Assembly (NCBI GenBank): GCA_033782935.1
Contig: JAWQEG010000129.1
Location: 129,001-193,000 of the forward strand
Direction: 5' to 3'
Source: Petrolisthes cinctipes
Taxonomy: Eukaryota > Arthropoda > Malacostraca > Decapoda > Porcellanidae
Length of the DNA: 64,000 nt
Both the position numbers and the translations under genes were made by a program. Below the pieces are notes generated by a model, which was not told the DNA's origin, ran no database searches, and saw nothing but the letters and a program-made list of their open reading frames with translations. How positions within the stretch are numbered: position 1 is the first letter of the stretch; every line of letters begins with the position of its first letter. This document shows, one piece after another, positions 51,237 through 63,209 of this stretch.

Positions 51237-51246
51237 AAAACGTTTT
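51237..51246. repeat. AAAACGTTTT palindrome from a 5-bp insertion, copy 1
   Basis: In an S-type H1, CGGGTGTTTTGGG has become CGGGTAAAACGTTTTGGG. The inserted five bases create a perfect 10-bp palindrome. The upstream H2 carries ACACGAGGTAGGC and GCTTCAGAGACC. Confidence 0.88.
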
Positions 51247-54057
51247 GGGCCTGAATTTGAGATATCGACTTTGGGCATCTAAAATATCGATTTTTAGTAT
51301 GTTTTAGGCGTATATTCTGAAAATATTCTAGCACTGATTAGGCATGTACAGATCGCTTCTGGGACCACAAAATATCGAATTTTCGGGTGTTTTGGGCCTG
51401 AATTTGAGATATCGACTTTTGGCACTTAAAATATCGATATTTAGCATGTTTTTATCCTATATTTTGAAAACATTCTAGCACTGAGTAGGCATGTACAGAT
51501 CACATCTGGGACCCAAAAATATCGAATTTTCGGGTGTTTTGAAGTTGAATTTGGGATATAAACAGGTGCAGAAGATGCATACACATATTGACTTTGGTCA
51601 CCTAAAATATCGATTTTTAGCATGTTTTAGGCCTATATTTTGAAAATATTCTAGCACTGATTAGGCATGTACAGATTGCTTCTGGGACCCCAAAATATCG
51701 AATTATCGGGTGTTTTGAGCCTGAATTTGAGATATAAACGGGTACAGAAGATGCATGCACATATCGACTTTTGGGCACCTAAAATATCGATTTTGAGCAT
51801 GTTTTATGTCTGTATTTTGAAAACATTCTGACTAGGAGTAGGCATGTATAGATCGCTTCTAGGACCCAAATATACCTAAATTTTGGGTGTTTTGAGCCTG
51901 AATTTGAGATGTAAACGGGTACAGAAGATGCATGCACATATCGACTTTTGGGCACCTAAAATATCGATTTTTAGCATGTTTTGAGCCTATATTTTGAAAA
52001 CATTCTAGCGCTGAGTAGGCATGTACAGATCGCTTCTGGGACCCAAAAATATCGAATTTTCGGGTGTTTTGAGGTTGAATTTGAGATATAAACGAGTGCA
52101 GAAGATGCATGCACATATTAGCTTTGGGCACCTAAATTATCGATTTTCAGCATGTTTTGGGCCTGCATCTGAGTAGGCATGTACAGATCGCTTCTGGGAC
52201 CCCAAAATATCGAATTTTCGGGTGCTTGGAGCCTGAATTTGAGATATAAACGGGTACAGAAGATGCATGCACATATCGACATTTGGGCACCTAAAAGATC
52301 GATTTTCAGTATGTATTGGGCCTGTATTTTGAAAATACTCTAACACGGAGTAGGCATGTACAGTTCGCTTCTGGGACCCCAAAATATCGAATTCTCGAGT
52401 GTTTTGGGCCTGAATTTGAGATATTGACTTTCGGCACTTAAAATATCGATTTTTAGCATGTTTTTAGCCTATATTTTGAAAACATTCTAGCACTGAGTAG
52501 GCATGTACAGATCACTTCTGGGACCCAAAAATATCGAATTTTCGGGTGTTTTGAAGTTGAATTTGGGATATAAACAGGTGCAGAAGATGCATACACTTAT
52601 TGACTTTGGTCACCTAAAATATCGATTTTCAGCATGTTTTGGGCCTGTATTTTGAAAATACTCTAACACGGAGTAGGCAAGTACAGATCGCTTCTGGGAA
52701 CAGAAAATATCGAATTTTCGGGTGTTTGGAGCCTGAACTTGAGATATAAACGGGTACATAAGATGCATCCACATATCGACTTTTGGGCACCTAAAAGATC
52801 GATTTTCAGTATGTTTTGGGCCTGTATATTGAAATTACTCTAACACGGAGTAGGCATGTACAGATCGCTTCTGGGACCCCAAAATATCGAATTTTCGGGT
52901 GTTTTGGGCCTGAATTTGAGATATCGACTTTGGGCACCTAAAATATCGATTTTAGCATGTTTTGGGCCTATATTTTGAAAATATTATAGCACTGAGTAGG
53001 CATGTACAGATAGCTTCTGGGACCCCAAAATATCAAATTTTCGGGTATTTTGAGCCTGAATTTGAGATATAAACGGGTACAGAAGATGCATGCACATATC
53101 GACTTTTGGGCACCTAAAATATCGATTTTGAGCCTGTTTTGGGTCTGTATTTTGAAAACATTCTAGCGCTGAGTAGGCATGTACAGATCGCTTCTGGGAC
53201 CCAAAAATATCAAATTTAAGGGTGTTTGGAGGTTGAATTTGGGATATAAACGGGTGCAGAAGATGCATACACATATTGACTTTGGGCACCTAAAAGATCG
53301 ATTTTCAGTATGTTTTGGGCCTGTATATTGAAAATACTCTAACACGGAGTAGGCATGTACAGTTCGCTTCTGGGACCCCAAAATATCGAATTTTCGGGTG
53401 TTTTGGGCCTGAATTTGAGATATCGACTTTGGGCACCTAAAATATCGATTTTAGCATGTTTTGGGCCTATATTTTGAAAATATTATAGCACTGAGTAGGC
53501 ATGTACAGATCGCTTCTGGGACTCCAAAATATCAAATTTTCGGGTATTTTGAGCCTGAATTTGAGATATAATCGGGTACAGAAGATGCATGCACATATCG
53601 ACTTTTGGGCACCTAAAATATCGATTTTGAGCATGTTTTGGGTCTGTATTTTGAAAACATTCTAGCGCTGAGTAGGCATGTACAGATCGCTTCTGGGACC
53701 CTAAAATATCGAATTTTCGGGTGTTTTGAGGCTGAATTTGGGATATAAACGGGTGCAGAAGATGCATACACATATTGACTTTGGGCTCCTAAAATTTCGA
53801 TTTTCAGCATGTTTTGTGCCTGTATCTGAGTAGGCATGTACAGATCGCTTCTGGGACCCCAAAATATCGAATTTTCCGGAGTTTGGACCCTGAATTTGAG
53901 ATATAAACGGGTACAAAAGATGCATGCACATATCGACTTTTGGGCACCTAAATTATTGATTTTCTGAATGTTTTGGGCCTGTATTTTGAAAATACTCTAA
54001 CACGAGGTAGGCATGTACAGATCGCTTCAGAGACCCCAAAATATCGAATTTTCGGGT

Positions 54058-54067
54058 AAAACGTTTT
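54058..54067. repeat. AAAACGTTTT palindrome, copy 2
   Basis: Same insertion and same upstream ACACGAGGTAGGC/CTTCAGAGACC context as at 51,237. It lies in the first copy of the 2,632-bp duplication. Confidence 0.88.
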
Positions 54068-56689
54068 GGGCCTGAATTTGAGATATCGACTTTGGGCATC
54101 TAAAATATCGATTTTTAGTATGTTTTAGGCCTATATTCTGAAAATATTCTAGCACTGATTAGGCATGTGCAGATCGCTTCTGGGACCCCTAAATATCGAA
54201 TTTTCGGGTGTTTTGGGCCTGAATTTGAGATATCGACTTTCGGCACTCAAAATATCGATTTTTAGCATGTTTTTAGCATATATTTTGAAAACATTCTAGC
54301 TCTGAGTAGGCATGTACAGATAACTTCTGGGACCCAAAAATATCGAATTTTAGAATGTTTTGAAGTTGAATTTGGGATATAAACAGGTGCAGAAGTTGCA
54401 TACACATATTGACTTTGGTCAACTAAAATATCGATTTTCAGCATGTTTTGGGCCTGTATTTTGAAAATACATTAACACGGAGTAGGCAAGTACAGATCGC
54501 TTCTGGGACCGGAAAATATCGAATTTTCGGGTGTTTGGAGCCTGAATTTGAGATATAAACGGGTACATAAGATGCATCCACATATCCACTTTTAAGCACC
54601 TAAAAGATCGATTTTCAGTATGTTTTGGGCCTGTATATTGAAAATACTCTAACACGGAGTAGGCATGTACAGATCGCTTCTGGGACCCCAAAATATCGAA
54701 TTTTCGGGTGTTTTGGGCCTGAATTTGAGATATCGACTTTGGTCACTTAAAATATCGATTTTAGCATGTTATGGGCCTATATTTTGAAAATATTATAGCA
54801 CTGAGTAGGCATGTACAGATCGCTTCTGGGACCCCAAAATATCAAATTTTCGGGTATTTTGAGCCTGAATTTGAGATATAAACGGGTACAGAAGATGCAT
54901 GCACATATCGACTTTTGGGCACCTAAAATATCGATTTTCAGTATGTATTGGGCCTGTATTTTGAAAATACTCTAACACGGAGTAGGCATGTACAGTTCGC
55001 TTCTGGGACCCCAAAATATCGAATTCTCGAGTGTTTTGGGCCTGAATTTGAGATATCGACTTTCGGCACTTAAAATATCGATTTTTAGCATGTTTTGAGC
55101 CTATATTTTGAAAACATTCTAGCACTGAGTAGGCATGTACAGATCACTTCTGGGACCCAAAAATATCGAATTTTCGGGTGTTTTGAAGTTGAATTTGGGA
55201 TATAAACAGGTGCAGAAGATGCATACACTTATTGACTTTGGTCACCTAAAATATCGATTTTCAGCATGTTTTGGGCCTGTATTTTGAAAATACTCTAACA
55301 CGGAGTAGGCAAGTACAGATCGCTTCTGGGAACAGAAAATATCGAATTTTCGGGTGTTTGGAGCCTGAACTTGAGATATAAACGGGTACATAAGATGCAT
55401 CCACATATCGACTTTTGGGCACCTAAAAGATCGATTTTCAGTATGTTTTGGGCCTGTATATTGAAATTACTCTAACACGGAGTAGGCATGTACAGATCGC
55501 TTCTGGGACCCCAAAATATCTAATTTTCGGGTGTTTTGGGCCTGAATTTGAGATATCGACTTTGGGCACCTAAAATATCGATTTTAGCATGTTTTGGGCC
55601 TATATTTTGAAAATATTATAGCACTGAGTAGGCATGTACAGATCGCTTCTGGGACCCCAAAATATCAAATTTTCGGGTATTTTGAGCCTGAATTTGAGAT
55701 ATAAACGGGTACAGAAGATGCATGCACATATCGACTTTTGGGCACCTAAAATATCGATTTTGAGCCTGTTTTGGGTCTGTATTTTGAAAACATTCTAGCG
55801 CTGAGTAGGCATGTACAGATCGCTTCTGGGACCCAAAAATATCAAATTTAAGGGTGTTTGGAGGTTGAATTTGGGATATAAACGGGTGCAGAAGATGCAT
55901 ACACATATTGACTTTGGGCACCTAAAAGATCGATTTTCAGTATGTTTTGGGCCTGTATATTGAAAATACTCTAACACGGAGTAGGCATGTACAGATCGCT
56001 TCTGGGACCCCAAAATATCGAATTTTCGGGTGTTTTGGGCCTGAATTTGAGATATCGACTTTGGGCACCTAAAATATCGAATTTAGCATGTTTTGGGCCT
56101 ATATTTTGAAAATATTATAGCACTGAGTAGGCATGTACAGATCGCTTCTGGGACTCGAAAATATCAAATTTTCGGGTATTTTGAGCCTGAATTTGAGATA
56201 TAATCGGGTACAGAAGATGCATGCACATATCGACTTTTGGGCACCTAAAATATCGATTTTGAGCATGTTTTGGGTCTGTATTTTGAAAACATTCTAGCGC
56301 TGAGTAGGCATGTACAGATCGCTTCTGGGACCCTAAAATATCGAATTTTCGGGTGTTTTGAGGCTGAATTTGGGATATAAACGGGTGCAGAAGATGCATA
56401 CACATATTGACTTTGGGCTCCTAAAATTTCGATTTTCAGCATGTTTTGTGCCTGTATCTGAGTAGGCATGTACAGATCGCTTCTGGGACCCCAAAATATC
56501 GAATTTTCCGGAGTTTGGACCCTGAATTTGAGATATAAACGGGTACAAAAGATGCATGCACATATCGACTTTTGGGCACCTAAATTATTGATTTTCTGTA
56601 TGTTTTGGGCCTGTATTTTGAAAATACTCTAACACGAGGTAGGCATGTACAGATCGTTTCAGAGACCCCAAAATATCGAATTTTCGGGT

Positions 56690-56699
56690 AAAACGTTTT
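56690..56699. repeat. AAAACGTTTT palindrome, copy 3
   Basis: Exactly 2,632 bp after copy 2, as expected from the duplication. Upstream reads ATCGTTTCAGAGACC, a private change. Confidence 0.88.
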
Positions 56700-57480
56700 G
56701 GGCCTGAATTTGAGATATCGACTTTGGGCATCTAAAATATCGATTTTTAGTATGTTTTAGGCCTATATTCTGAAAATATTCTAGCACTGATTAGGCATGT
56801 GCAGATCGCTTCTGGGACCCCTAAATATCGAATTTTCGGGTGTTTTGGGCCTGAATTTGAGATATCGACTTTCGGCACTCAAAATATCGATTTTTAGCAT
56901 GTTTTTAGCATATATTTTGAAAACATTCTAGCACTGAGTAGGCATGTACAGATCACTTCTGGGACCCAAAAATATCGAATTTTAGAGTGTTTTGAAGTTG
57001 AATTTGGGATATAAACAGGTGCAGAAGTTGCATACACATATTGACTTTGGTCACCTAAAATATCGATTTTCAGCATGTTTTGGGCCTGTATTTTGAAAAT
57101 ACATTAACACGGAGTAGGCAAGTACAGATCGCTTCTGGGACCGGAAAATATCGAATTTTCGGGTGTTTGGAGCCTGAATTTGAGATATAAACGGGTACAT
57201 AAGATGCATCCACATATCGACTTTTGGGCTCATAAAAGATCGATTTTCAGTATGTTTTGGGCCTGTATATTGAAAATACTCTAACACGGAGTAGGCATCT
57301 ACCGATCGCTTCTGGGACCCGAAAATATCGAATTTTCGGGTGTTTTGGCTTGAATTTGAGATATCGACTTTGGGCACCTAAAATATCGATTTTTAGCATG
57401 TTTTGGGCCTATATTTTGAAAATATTCTAGCACTGAGTAGGCATGTACAGATGGCTTCTGGGACCCCAAAATATCGAATT

Positions 57481-59760
57481 TTCGGGTGTTTTGAGGTTGA
57501 ATTTGAGATATAAACGAGTGCAGAAGATGCATGCACATATTAACTTTGGGCACCTAAATTATCGAATTTCAGCATGTTTTGGGCCTGCATCTGAGTAGGC
57601 ATGTACAGATCGCTTCTGGGACCCCAAAATATCGAATTTTCGGGTGTTTTGGGCCTGAATTTGAGATATCGACTTTCGGCACTTAAAATATCGATTTTTA
57701 GCATGTTTTTAGCCTATATTTTGAAAACATTCTAGCACTGAGTAGGCATGTACAGATCACTTCTGGGACCCAAAAATATCGAATTTCCGGGTGTTTTGAA
57801 GTTGAATTTGGGATATAAACAGGTGCAGAAGATGCATCCACATATCGACTTTTGGGCACCTAAAAGATCGATTTTCAGTATGTTTTGGGCCTGTATATTG
57901 AAAATACTCTAACACGGAGTAGGCATGTACAGATCGCTTCTGGGACCCCAAAATATCGAATTTTCAGGTGTTTTGGGCCTGAATTTGAGATATCACCTTT
58001 GGGCACCTAAAATATCGATTTTAGCATTTTTTGGGCCTATATTTTGAAAATATTATAGCACTGAGTAGGCATGTACAGATCGCTTCTGGGACCCCAAAAT
58101 ATCAAATTTTCGGGTATTTTGAGCCTGAATTTGAGATATAAACGGGTACAGAAGATGCATGCACATATCGACTTTTGGGCACCTAAAATATCGATTTTTA
58201 ACATGTTTTGGGTCTGTATTTTGAAAACATTCTAGCGCTGAGTAGGCATGTACAGATCGCTTCTGGGACCCAAAAATATCGAATTTTCGGGTGTTTTGAG
58301 GTTGAATTTGGGATATAAACGGGTGCAGAAGATGCATACACATATTGACTTTGGGCACCTAAAATTTCGATTTTCAGCATGTTTTGGGCCTGTATCTGAG
58401 TAGGCATGTACAGATCGCTTCTGGGACCCCAAAATATCGAATTTTCCGGTGTTTGGAGCCTGAATTTGAGATATAAACGGGTACAGAAGATGCATGCACA
58501 TATCGACTTTTGGGCACCTAAAATATTGATTTTCTGTATGTTTTGGGCCTGTATTTTGAAAATACTCTAACACGAGGTAGGCATGTACAGATCGCTTCAG
58601 AGACACCAAAATATCGAATTTTCGGGTGTTTTGAGGTTGAATTTGAGATATAAACGAGTGCAGAAGATGCATGCACATATTAACTTTGGGCACCTAAATT
58701 ATCGAATTTCAGCATGTTTTGGGCCTGCATCTGAGTAGGCATGTACAGATCGCTTCTGGGACCCCAAAATATGGAATTTTCGGGTGTTTTGGGCCTGAAT
58801 TTGAGATATCGACTTTCGGCACTTAAAATATCGATTTTTAGCATGTTTTTAGCCTATATTTTGAAAACATTCTAGCACTGAGTAGGCATGTACAGATCAC
58901 TTCTGGGACCCAAAAATATCGAATTTCCGGGTGTTTTGAAGTTGAATTTGGGATATAAACAGGTGCAGAAGATGCATCCACATATCGACTTTTGGGCACC
59001 TAAAAGATCGATTTTCAGTATGTTTTGGGCCTGTATATTGAAAATACTCTAACACGGAGTAGGCATGTACAGATCGCTTCTGGGACCCCAAAATATCGAA
59101 TTTTCACGTGTTTTGGGCCTGAATTTGAGATATCACCTTTGGGCACCTAAAATATCGATTTTAGCATGTTTTGGGCCTATATTTTGAAAATATTATAGCA
59201 CTGAGTAGGCATGTACAGATCGCTTCTGGGACCCCAAAATATCAAATTTTCGGGTATTTTGAGCCTGAATTTGAGATATAAACGGGTACAGAAGATGCAT
59301 GCACATATCGACTTTTGGGCACCTAAAATATCGATTTTTAACATGTTTTGGGTCTGTATTTTGAAAACATTCTAGCGCTGAGTAGGCATGTACAGATCGC
59401 TTCTGGGACCCAAAAATATCGAATTTTCGGGTGTTTTGAGGTTGAATTTGGGATATAAACGGGTGCAGAAGATGCATACACATATTGACTTTGGGCACCT
59501 AAAATTTCGATTTTCAGCATGTTTTGGGCGTGTATCTGAGTAGGCATGTACAGATCGCTTCTGGGACCCCAAAATATCGAATTTTCCGGTGTTTGGAGCC
59601 TGAATTTGAGATATAAACGGGTACAGAAGATGCATGCACATATCGACTTTTGGGCACCTAAAATATTGATTTTCTGTATGTTTTGGGCCTGTATTTTGAA
59701 AATACTCTAACACGAGGTAGGCATGTACAGATCGCTTCAGAGACACCAAAATATCGAATT
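57481..59760 (+). repeat. 1,140-bp tandem duplication, two copies
   Basis: 57,481-58,620 and 58,621-59,760 match nearly base for base. Shared marks include ATAAACGAGTGCAG, TTAACTTTGGG, ATCGAATTTCAGC, GAATTTCCGGG, ATATCACCTTTGGG and TTTTTAACATG. Differences noticed are single bases, for example GTTTTTTGGG/GTTTTGGG context at 58,027 against 59,167 (CATTTTTTG versus CATGTTTTG), TTCAGGTG/TTCACGTG near 57,963/59,103, and GGGCCTG/GGGCGTG near 58,387/59,527. It is a young event. Confidence 0.88.
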
Positions 59761-59767
59761 TTCGGGT

Positions 59768-59777
59768 AAAACGTTTT
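59768..59777. repeat. AAAACGTTTT palindrome, copy 4
   Basis: It is at the right edge of the 1,140-bp duplication. The equivalent place at the end of the first copy (58,627) has ordinary CGGGTGTTTTGAGG, so the palindrome marks the exact point where the duplication ends. Confidence 0.86.
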
Positions 59778-61460
59778 GGGCTTGAATTTGAGATATCGAC
59801 TTTGGGCATCTAAAATATCGATTTTTAGTATGTTTTGGGCCTATATTCAGAAAATATTCTAGCACTGAGTAGGCATGTACAGATCGCTTCTTGGACCCCA
59901 AAATATCGAATTTTCGGGTGTTTTGAGCCTGCATTTGAGATATAAACGGGTACAAAATATGCATGCACATATCGACTTTGGACATTTAAAATATCGATTT
60001 TTAACATGTTTTGAGCCTATATTTTGAAAACATTCTAGCACTGAGTAGGCATGTACAGATCGCTTCTGGGACCCAAAAATATCGAATTGTCGAGTGTTTT
60101 GAGGTTTAATTTGGGATATAAACGGGTGTAGAAGATTCATACACATATCGACTTTGGGCACCTAAAATATCGATTTTCAGCATGTTTTGGGCCTATATCT
60201 GAGTAGGCATGTACAGATCGCTTCTGGGACCCCAAAATATCGAATTTTCGGGTGTTTGGAGCCGGAATTTGAGATATAAATTGGTACAGAAGATGCATGC
60301 ACATATCGACTTTTGGGCACCTAAAATATCGATTTTCTGTATGTTTTGGGCCTGTATTTTGAAAATACTCTAACATGGAGTAGGAATGTACAGATCGCTT
60401 CTGGGACCCCAAAATATAGAATTTTCGTGTGTTTTGGGCCTGAATTTGAGATATCGACTTTGGGCACCTAAAATATCGATTTTTGGCATGTTTTGGGCCT
60501 ATATTTTGAAAATATTCTAGCACTGAGTAGGCATGTACAGATCGCTTCTGGGACCCAAAAATATCGAATTTTCGGGTGATCTGAGCCTGAATTTGAGATA
60601 TAAACGGGAACAGAAAATGCATGCACATATTGACTTTGGGCACCTAAAATAACGATTTTTAGCATGTTTTTGGCCTATATTTTGAAAATATTCTAGCACT
60701 GAGTAGGCATGTACAGATCGCTTCTGGGATCCCAAAATATCGAATTTTCGTGTGGGTTGAGCTTGCATTTGAGATATAAACGGGTACAGAAAATGCATGC
60801 ACATATTGACTTTGGGCACCTAAAATATCGATTTTCAGAATGTTTTGGGCCAGTATTTTGAAAATATTCTAGCACTGAGTATGCATGTACAGATCGCTTC
60901 TGGGACCCCAAAATATCGAATTTTCGGGTGTTTTGAGCCTGAATTTGAGATATAAACGGGTACAGAAAATACATCCACATATCGACTTTTGGGCACCTAA
61001 AATATCGATTTTGAGCATGTTTTGGGTCTATATCTTGAAAATATATTTAAACTAGTAGTAGGTATGCACAGATCGCTTTTAGGACCCAAAAATACCGAAT
61101 TTCGGGTGTTTTGAGCCTGAACTTGAGATATAAACGGATACAGATGATGCATGCATATATCGACTTTGGACACTTAAAATATCGATTTTTAGCATGTTTT
61201 GAGCCTATATTTTGAAAACATTCTAGCACTGAGTAGGCATGTACAGATCGGTTCTGGGACCCCAAAATATCGAATTTAAGGGTGTTTGGAGCCTGAATTT
61301 GAGATATAAACGGGTACAGAAGATGCATGCACATATCGACTTTTGGGCATCTAAAATATCGATTTTCTGTATGTTTTGGGCCAGTATTTTGAAAATACTC
61401 TAACACGGAGTAGGCATGTACAGATCGCTTCTGAGACCCCAAAATATCGAATTTTCGGGT

Positions 61461-61470
61461 AAAACGTTTT
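61461..61470. repeat. AAAACGTTTT palindrome, copy 5
   Basis: Here the downstream sequence is GGCCTGAATTTCAG and the upstream H2 has ordinary ACACGGAGTAGGC with CTTCTGAGACC. The insertion has therefore been separated from the GAGGTAGGC marker seen in copies 1-4. Confidence 0.86.
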
Positions 61471-63199
61471 GGCCTGAATTTCAGATATCGACTTTGAGCA
61501 CCTAAAATATCGATTTTTAGTATGTTTTTGGCCTATATTTTGAAAATATTCTAGCACTGAGTAGGCATGTACAGATTGCTTCTTGGACCCCAAAATATCG
61601 AATTTTCGGGTGTTTTGAGCCTGCATTTGAGATATAAACGGGTACAGAAAATGCATGCACATATTGACGTTGGGCACCTAAAATATCGATTTTTAGCATC
61701 TTTTGGGCCTATATTTTGAAAATATTCTAGCACTGAGTAGGCATGTACAGATTGCTTCTGGGACCCCACAATATCGCATTTTCGGGTGTTATGAGCCTGA
61801 ATTTGAGATATAAACGGGTACAGAAGATGCATGCACATATCGACTTTTGGGCACCTAAAATCTCGATTTTGAGCATATTTTGGGTCTGTATCCTGAAAAC
61901 ATTCTAACTAGGAGTAGGAATGTACAGATCGCTTCTAGGACCCAAAATTACCGAATTTTCGGGTGTTTTGAGCCTGAATTTAAAATATAAACGGGTACTG
62001 AAGAAGCATGCACATATCGACTTTGGACACTTAAAATATCGATTTTTAGCATGTTTTGAGCCTATATTTTTAAAACATTCCAGCACTGAGTAGGCATGTA
62101 CAGATCGGTTCTGGGACCCTAAAATATCGAATTTATGGGTGTTTGGAGCCTGAATTTGAGATATAAACGGGTACAGAAGATGCATGCACATATCGACTTT
62201 TGGGCATCTAAAATATCGATTTTCTGTATGTTTTGGGCCAGTATTTTGAAAATACTCTAACACGGAGTAGGCATGTACAGATCGCTTCTGGGACCCCAAA
62301 ATATCGAATTTTCGGGTGTTTTGAGCCTGCATTTGAGATATGAACGGGTACAAAAATGCATGCACATATTGACTTTGGGTACCTAAAATATCGATTTTTA
62401 GCATGTTTTTGGCCTATATTTTGAAAATATTCTAGCACTGAGTAGGCATATACAGATCGCTTCTGGGATCCCAAAATATCGAATTTTCGGGTGTTTTGAG
62501 TTAGCATTTGAGATATAAACGGGTACAGAAAATGCATGCGCATATTGACTTTGGGCACCTAAAATATCGATTTTTAGTATGTTTTGGGCCTATATTTTGA
62601 AAATATTCTAACACGGAGTAGGCATGTACAGATCGCTTCTGGGACCCCAAAATATCGAATTTTCGGGTGTTTTGAGCCTGAATTTGAGATATAAACGGGT
62701 ACAGAAAATACATCCACATATCGACTTTTGGGCACCTAAAATATCGATTTTGAGCATGTTTTGGGTCTATATCTTGAAAATATATTTAAACTAGTAGTAG
62801 GTATGCACAGATCGCTTTTAGGACCCAAAAATACCGAATTTCTGGTGTTTTGAGCCTGAACTTGAGATATAAACGGATACAGATGATGCATGCATATATC
62901 GACTTTGGACACTTAAAATATCGATTTTTAGCATGTTTTGAGCCTATATTTTGAAAACATTCTAGCACTGAGTAGGCATGTACAGATCGGTTCTGGGACC
63001 CCAAAATATCGAATTTAAGGGTGTTTGGAGCCTGAATTTGAGATATAAACGGGTACAGAAGATGCATGCACATATCGACTTTTGGGCATCTAAAATATCG
63101 ATTTTCTGTATGTTTTGGGCCAGTATTTTGAAAATACTCTAACACGGAGTAGGCATGTACAGATCGCTTCTGAGACCCCAAAATATCGAATTTTCGGGT

Positions 63200-63209
63200 A
63201 AAACGTTTT
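63200..63209. repeat. AAAACGTTTT palindrome, copy 6
   Basis: Exactly 1,739 bp after copy 5, in the second copy of that duplication, with the same GGCCTGAATTTCAG flank. Confidence 0.86.

Larger units (their letters stand above)
52300..57300 (+). repeat. 2,632-bp tandem duplication, two copies
   Basis: About 52,300-54,670 recurs at about 54,932-57,300, shifted 2,632 bp. Shared rare marks include GTATGTATTGGGCC, CTGGGAACAGAAAATATCG, GAGCCTGTTTTGGG, ATAATCGGGTACAG, GGGCTCCTAAAATTTCG, TTCCGGAGTTTGGACC and the GGGTAAAACGTTTTGGG insertion (54,058 and 56,690). Differences are few, for example ACAGATAGC near 53,007 against ACAGATCGC near 55,639. Confidence 0.86.
42551..60200 (+). repeat. Array domain 3
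   Basis: Markers absent or rare elsewhere are GATATAAACGGGTGCAG with ATGCATACACATATTG, GTTTTGAAGTTGAATTTGGG, an H2 that lost one T (ATCGATTTTAGCATG, for example near 50,128, 50,631, 52,950, 53,450, 55,580 and 59,160), ACACGAGGTAGGC, GGGACCGGAAAATATCG, and ATTCTAGCGCTGAG. The CGTATCTTTT variant of domain 1 was last noticed near 47,063. Both limits are approximate. Confidence 0.72.
44204..60210 (+). repeat. Set of 18-bp-deleted H2 units, GGGCCTGTATCTGAG version (at least 14)
   Basis: Members lie at about 44,204, 45,684, 47,494, 48,684, 49,344, 51,001, 52,164, 53,821, 56,454, 57,584, 58,391, 58,724, 59,531 and 60,194. The deletion is the same as in domain 2, but the left flank is GCCTGTATC or GCCTGCATC instead of GCTTTTATC. 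A subset (49,344, 52,164, 57,584, 58,724) has GCATC and follows a TTAGCTTTGGG or TTAACTTTGGG H1. Confidence 0.85.
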
